A stretch of DNA of 10,214 nucleotides. It comes from Gemmatimonas phototrophica (GTDB lineage Bacteria; Gemmatimonadota; Gemmatimonadetes; Gemmatimonadales; Gemmatimonadaceae). The notes beneath the pieces were generated by a model. That model ran no database searches and was not told the DNA's origin. It worked only from the letters and a program-made list of their open reading frames with translations. Made by a program: the position numbers and the translations under genes. How positions within the stretch are numbered: position 1 is the stretch's first letter; every line of letters begins with the position of its first letter. Of this stretch, positions 7,419 through 10,214 are shown in pieces. The stretch spans positions 1 through 10,214 of the forward strand of contig CAMBRJ010000059.1 in NCBI GenBank assembly GCA_945870175.1. Reading direction: 5' to 3'.

Positions 7419-9143
7419 ATGGCCGACCCACGCAGCCGCCGCGAGTTCATGGGCCTTACCGTTGCCGGAGCGGCGAGCGCGTTTGCGCCATCGCTGCTTG
7501 GCGCCTCGTCGGCCCTTCAAGGATTCGCGAGGAGCGCCGCGATCGATCCGGAGCTCGTCGTGGTGAACGCGAAAGTGTTCACGATGGAACGGGCGCAGCC
7601 TGTGGCGCAGGCGTTCGCGGTGAGCGCCGGCCGCTTTGTCGCGATCGGTACCAGCGCTGAGATGCGATCGCTGGTGGGGAAGCGCACGCAGATCATCGAC
7701 GCCAAGGGGATGTCGATCGTGCCGGGCTTCATCGACACGCACAACCACGCCGGCGGCACCACGCTGCTGTACGAAGTGCTGGTGGGCAATCCATTCGAAG
7801 TGGAGTTCGTCACCATCGCGAGCATCGTGGAAAAACTTCGCGTGCGCGCCCGCGAAACGCCGCCGGGCACGTGGGTGTCAGGGTACTTCCACGACGACAC
7901 GAAGCTCACGGACAAGCGCCTGATCACCATGCAGGACCTTGATCAGGTCTCAACCGAGCATCCGGTCGTGGTGCGCCACCGCGGCGGACACACCGCGTTC
8001 TACAACAGCAAGGCGTTCGAGCTGGCCAAGGTCACCAAGGACACGCTGGCGCCCGCCGGCGGGACGTTCGACAAGAATAGTGCAGGGGAACTCTCCGGAC
8101 GTGTGACCGATCGCGCGATGGGCATGTTGAATGCCGCTGGCAAGCGCCCGGAGTTCAGTGACGCCGATCGGGACAAGCGCGAGCGCGATGGGGTGGCGCA
8201 CATCTCCAAGCAGTTCGCACGCTACGGACTCACGACCGTGCATCACGAAGGCGGCGACCTCGCGGCGATGCAGGATGTGCGCGCACGCGGCGAGTTGCGT
8301 CATCGCATCAACTACGAGGCATCGGGGCGCGCCCTCGAGGCGATGATCGCCAACGGGATCAAGTCGGGCTTTGGCGACGACTGGATTCGCTTTGGCGCCA
8401 CGTCGGAGCATACGGTGGACGGTTCCTTCTCCGAGCGCACGATGGCGTTGAGCACGCCGTATCCCGGCACGACGTACAAGGGCAACGTAACCGAGACGCA
8501 GGCTGAGCTGGACGCGTGGGTGGAGCGAGTGCATCGCGCCGGCATTCAGGTGAATTGTCACGCCAACGGCGACGTGGCGATCGACATGTATCTCACCGCG
8601 TTCGAACGCGCGCTGGCCAAGGTGCCTCGCGCCGATGCACGCCCCAAGATCACGCACTGCACGCTCGTCAACGACGACCTCGTGCGCCGCATGAAGGCGC
8701 TCGATGCCATTCCGGCGATGTTCACGACCTACGCGTACTACAACACCGACAAGTTCCCGTTCTACGGCGAAGCGATGATGCAGCACTGCATGGCGTTCCG
8801 CACCATGCTGGATGCCGGCGTACACGCGGCGGCGGGCTCTGATTTCAGCCCGGGCCCGTTCGCGCCACTGATGGGCATTCAGGGGATGGTCACGCGCACG
8901 GGATGGGATGGCACCTCGTGGGGCGTGAACCAGCGCATCAGCGTGGATGAAGCGATTCGCGTGAACACACTGAACGGCGCATACGCGTCCCACGAAGAGC
9001 ACAGCAAGGGCTCCATCGCCGTGGGCAAGCTTGCAGACTTCGTCATGCTCGCCGACGATCCGCACACCGTGAAGGCCGAGACGATCAAGGACATCGCGAT
9101 CGTGCGTACCGTGGTGGGCGGCACGACGATGTACGAGGGCTGA
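7419..9143 (+). CDS. Tat-exported YtcJ-type metal-dependent amidohydrolase
   Basis: 574 aa. The N-terminus carries a twin-arginine motif SRREFM (residues 6-11) followed by a hydrophobic Ala/Gly/Leu stretch, so export as a folded, probably metal-loaded enzyme is expected. The body is an amidohydrolase-superfamily (amidohydro_3/YtcJ) TIM barrel: the N-terminal beta-sandwich start VVNAKVFTM, then GFIDTHNH with metal ligands His108/His110, RHRGGHTAFYNSKA, NCHANGD with His381, KITHC with His413, and GSDFSPGPFAP with Asp475. The C-terminus returns to the sandwich (GSIAVGKLADFVMLADDP). Where many relatives have a Lys bridging the metals, this one reads ATSEHTVDG, leaving Glu330 or a neighbour as candidate ligand. 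The family hydrolyses C-N bonds of amides, formamides and similar compounds; the substrate here cannot be told from sequence. The gap to the upstream kinase is 70 bp with no terminator seen, so co-transcription is possible. Confidence 0.9.
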   Translation: MADPRSRREFMGLTVAGAASAFAPSLLGASSALQGFARSAAIDPELVVVNAKVFTMERAQPVAQAFAVSAGRFVAIGTSAEMRSLVGKRTQIIDAKGMSIVPGFIDTHNHAGGTTLLYEVLVGNPFEVEFVTIASIVEKLRVRARETPPGTWVSGYFHDDTKLTDKRLITMQDLDQVSTEHPVVVRHRGGHTAFYNSKAFELAKVTKDTLAPAGGTFDKNSAGELSGRVTDRAMGMLNAAGKRPEFSDADRDKRERDGVAHISKQFARYGLTTVHHEGGDLAAMQDVRARGELRHRINYEASGRALEAMIANGIKSGFGDDWIRFGATSEHTVDGSFSERTMALSTPYPGTTYKGNVTETQAELDAWVERVHRAGIQVNCHANGDVAIDMYLTAFERALAKVPRADARPKITHCTLVNDDLVRRMKALDAIPAMFTTYAYYNTDKFPFYGEAMMQHCMAFRTMLDAGVHAAAGSDFSPGPFAPLMGIQGMVTRTGWDGTSWGVNQRISVDEAIRVNTLNGAYASHEEHSKGSIAVGKLADFVMLADDPHTVKAETIKDIAIVRTVVGGTTMYEG

Positions 9144-9247
9144 CGGGCACCGAAACGGTGGATCCGCTCGAGTTCCTCGCCCGGGTGCTCGTGCACATCC
9201 CCGACCAGGGCGATGTCACGACGGGGAACAAAGCTGGTACGCGAATC

Positions 9248-9271
9248 GCCCCCGCGGCGTCTGGCGGGGGC
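9248..9271 (+). terminator. strong GC hairpin downstream of the amidohydrolase
   Basis: A perfect 8-bp stem GCCCCCGC / GCGGGGGC with an 8-nt loop (9256-9263) starts about 105 nt after the stop codon at 9143. No U-tract follows directly; instead a second hairpin lies 10 nt on. It is the best candidate transcript end in the window, or a leader structure for the downstream lipoprotein gene. Confidence 0.45.
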
Positions 9272-9281
9272 AGCGATCGCG

Positions 9282-9296
9282 CCGCTTATTTAGCGG
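9282..9296 (+). terminator. second small hairpin with an AT-rich loop
   Basis: Stem CCGCT / AGCGG with loop TATTT. It follows the larger hairpin by 10 nt. It could act with it as a tandem terminator; alternatively its AT-rich loop could hold a promoter -10 for the lipoprotein gene. Weak evidence taken alone. Confidence 0.3.
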
Positions 9297-9389
9297 ACTC
9301 ATCCGGTAGCAACTCCTATTCCGATCTGTTGCGCCGGTCCCCACCCTGAGAATCAACGCATGCATCCGCGCAAGAACGGCATGATTTGA

Positions 9390-10214
9390 CACGTTAAGAG
9401 TCTCTCCCTGCTCGCCGTTCTCCTGAATGCTTGTGGCGAGGGCTCCGGGATTTCCAAGCCGGTGGCCGTCTGTACGACCAGCGCGGTCGCGGTCAGCCCG
9501 CCAATGCAGTCGATCTTCGTCGCAGCGACCCTATCGTTGTCCGCGAAACCGACCACGAAGGGTTGCGCCACGCCCCCAACGGCGGAGTGGTCGACCAGCA
9601 ACACGACGATAGCCTCGGTGAGCAATGCGGGACTCGTGACCGGCGTCGGCGAGGGTACGGCGACGATCACCGCGACGATCGGCGGAGTCTCTGGCACGGC
9701 GTCGGTCACGGTGACCGTGCGCCCCGTCTCCGTGGTGAGCGTGACGATCGCCGGCCCCGTCGTCCTCGGCGCAACGGTTTCGTCGACTGTCGTAACGCGC
9801 GCCGCCGACAACTCGGTCCTCTCCGGTCGAACCATTACGTACACGTCGGCCACTACGACGGTGGCGACGGTCAATGCGACGACCGGAGTCATCACACCGG
9901 TCGCGCTAGGGACAAGCGTTATCACGGCGACTGCCGAGGGCGTGTCTGGGTCCGCCACCGTGACGGTGATTCCAACGCTCGAGGTCAATCGGTTTGCGTA
10001 CGTCTGGAACGACGACGAGAACGCCCCGCTCAACGTCGACCGCACCCCAAACGGACTCTATTCAACGAACGTCGCGGGTGGCACGATTTTGGTTGCACGG
10101 ACCGGCGTCGGGACGTTCGACGTCAAGCTGGGCAAATTGGCGAAGACGAACAACTACTACCCTGATGTCGTTTCCGTCTCATCCGAGGGCCCAACGCCGG
10201 TCATCTGCCGCGTC
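9390..10214 (+). CDS. BIG2/Ig-like surface lipoprotein, 3' end outside window, start unclear
   Basis: An uninterrupted frame runs from 9390 through the window end (275 codons). It opens with HVKSLSLLAVLLNACGEG, a lipoprotein signal peptide with lipobox LNAC (Cys codon 9432-9434), so the mature protein should be lipid-anchored. Two BIG2-type Ig-like repeats follow, at about 9485-9725 (typical ASVSNAGLVTGVGEGTATI) and about 9730-9970 (ATVNATTGVITPVALGTSVI). After these comes a different module with NRFAYVWND, running off the end. Composition is Thr/Val/Ser-rich, as usual for such adhesion-like surface proteins. No normal start fits: the in-frame ATGs at 9360 and 9381 are cut off by TGA at 9387-9389, and the next in-frame GTG (9462) would lose the signal peptide. 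A single base change (TGG to TGA) would explain it, as would a non-standard CTG start at 9408. No partner or ligand can be inferred. Confidence 0.75.

Noticed and set aside
7950..9065. 371-aa minus-strand frame inside the amidohydrolase
   Set aside because: It is fully covered by the amidohydrolase, whose motifs are clear on the plus strand; the antisense protein is low-complexity His/Arg/Ala/Val.
9158..9349. Short open frame in the gap after the amidohydrolase
   Set aside because: It covers the hairpins, has no ribosome binding site and no recognisable features.
9431..10165. 244-aa plus-strand frame, and a 230-aa minus-strand Thr/Val-rich frame over the same stretch
   Set aside because: The lipoprotein frame with lipobox and BIG2 repeats explains this region; the minus-strand Thr/Val composition is a mirror of its codons, and the other plus frame is Arg-rich noise.
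1..10214. CRISPR array, tRNA, rRNA, insertion sequence or prophage
   Set aside because: No regularly spaced repeats, cloverleaf-like segments, transposase motifs or phage genes were seen on either strand.

Overview
This is a GC-rich bacterial window. The combination of repeated N-terminal Ser/Thr kinases fused through one membrane helix to a PD40-type beta-propeller, weak Shine-Dalgarno signals and BIG2-type secreted lipoproteins points to Gemmatimonadota (Gemmatimonas-like). That placement comes from family knowledge; no rRNA or other marker gene is present.

Layout. (1) Positions 1-206, minus strand: the 5' end of a receptor-type Ser/Thr kinase gene, broken by a 13-bp tandem duplication that shifts the frame just ahead of the ATP-binding glycine loop. 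(2) 207-477: a divergent intergenic region. (3) 478-3207, plus: an intact kinase with TM helix and propeller (909 aa). (4) 3357-4562, plus: an exported cyanophycinase-like serine peptidase (family S51) that keeps the recognised catalytic and substrate-binding residues. (5) about 4718/4727-7348, plus: a second intact kinase/propeller paralogue with a non-ATG start and a run of nine G inside the propeller. (6) 7419-9143, plus: a Tat-exported YtcJ-type amidohydrolase with a good ribosome binding site. (7) 9144-9389: an intergenic region with two adjacent hairpins. (8) 9390 to beyond the window end, plus: a BIG2/Ig-like surface lipoprotein whose signal peptide is preceded by an in-frame TGA, so that its start is unclear.

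How the parts fit (inference). The two intact kinases look like transmembrane receptors: kinase inside, beta-propeller outside. Between and after them sit two exported hydrolases, one for beta-aspartyl (cyanophycin-like) peptides and one metal-dependent amidohydrolase. All four genes are co-directional with gaps of 70 to about 160 bp. A nutrient-scavenging locus with its own sensor kinases is one reading, but the kinase family is heavily amplified in this phylum, so the neighbourhood may be incidental. The most notable sequence-level signals are the kinase-breaking tandem duplication, the G9 tract in the other kinase and the stop codon in front of the lipoprotein. These could reflect phase variation, gene decay or sequencing error.
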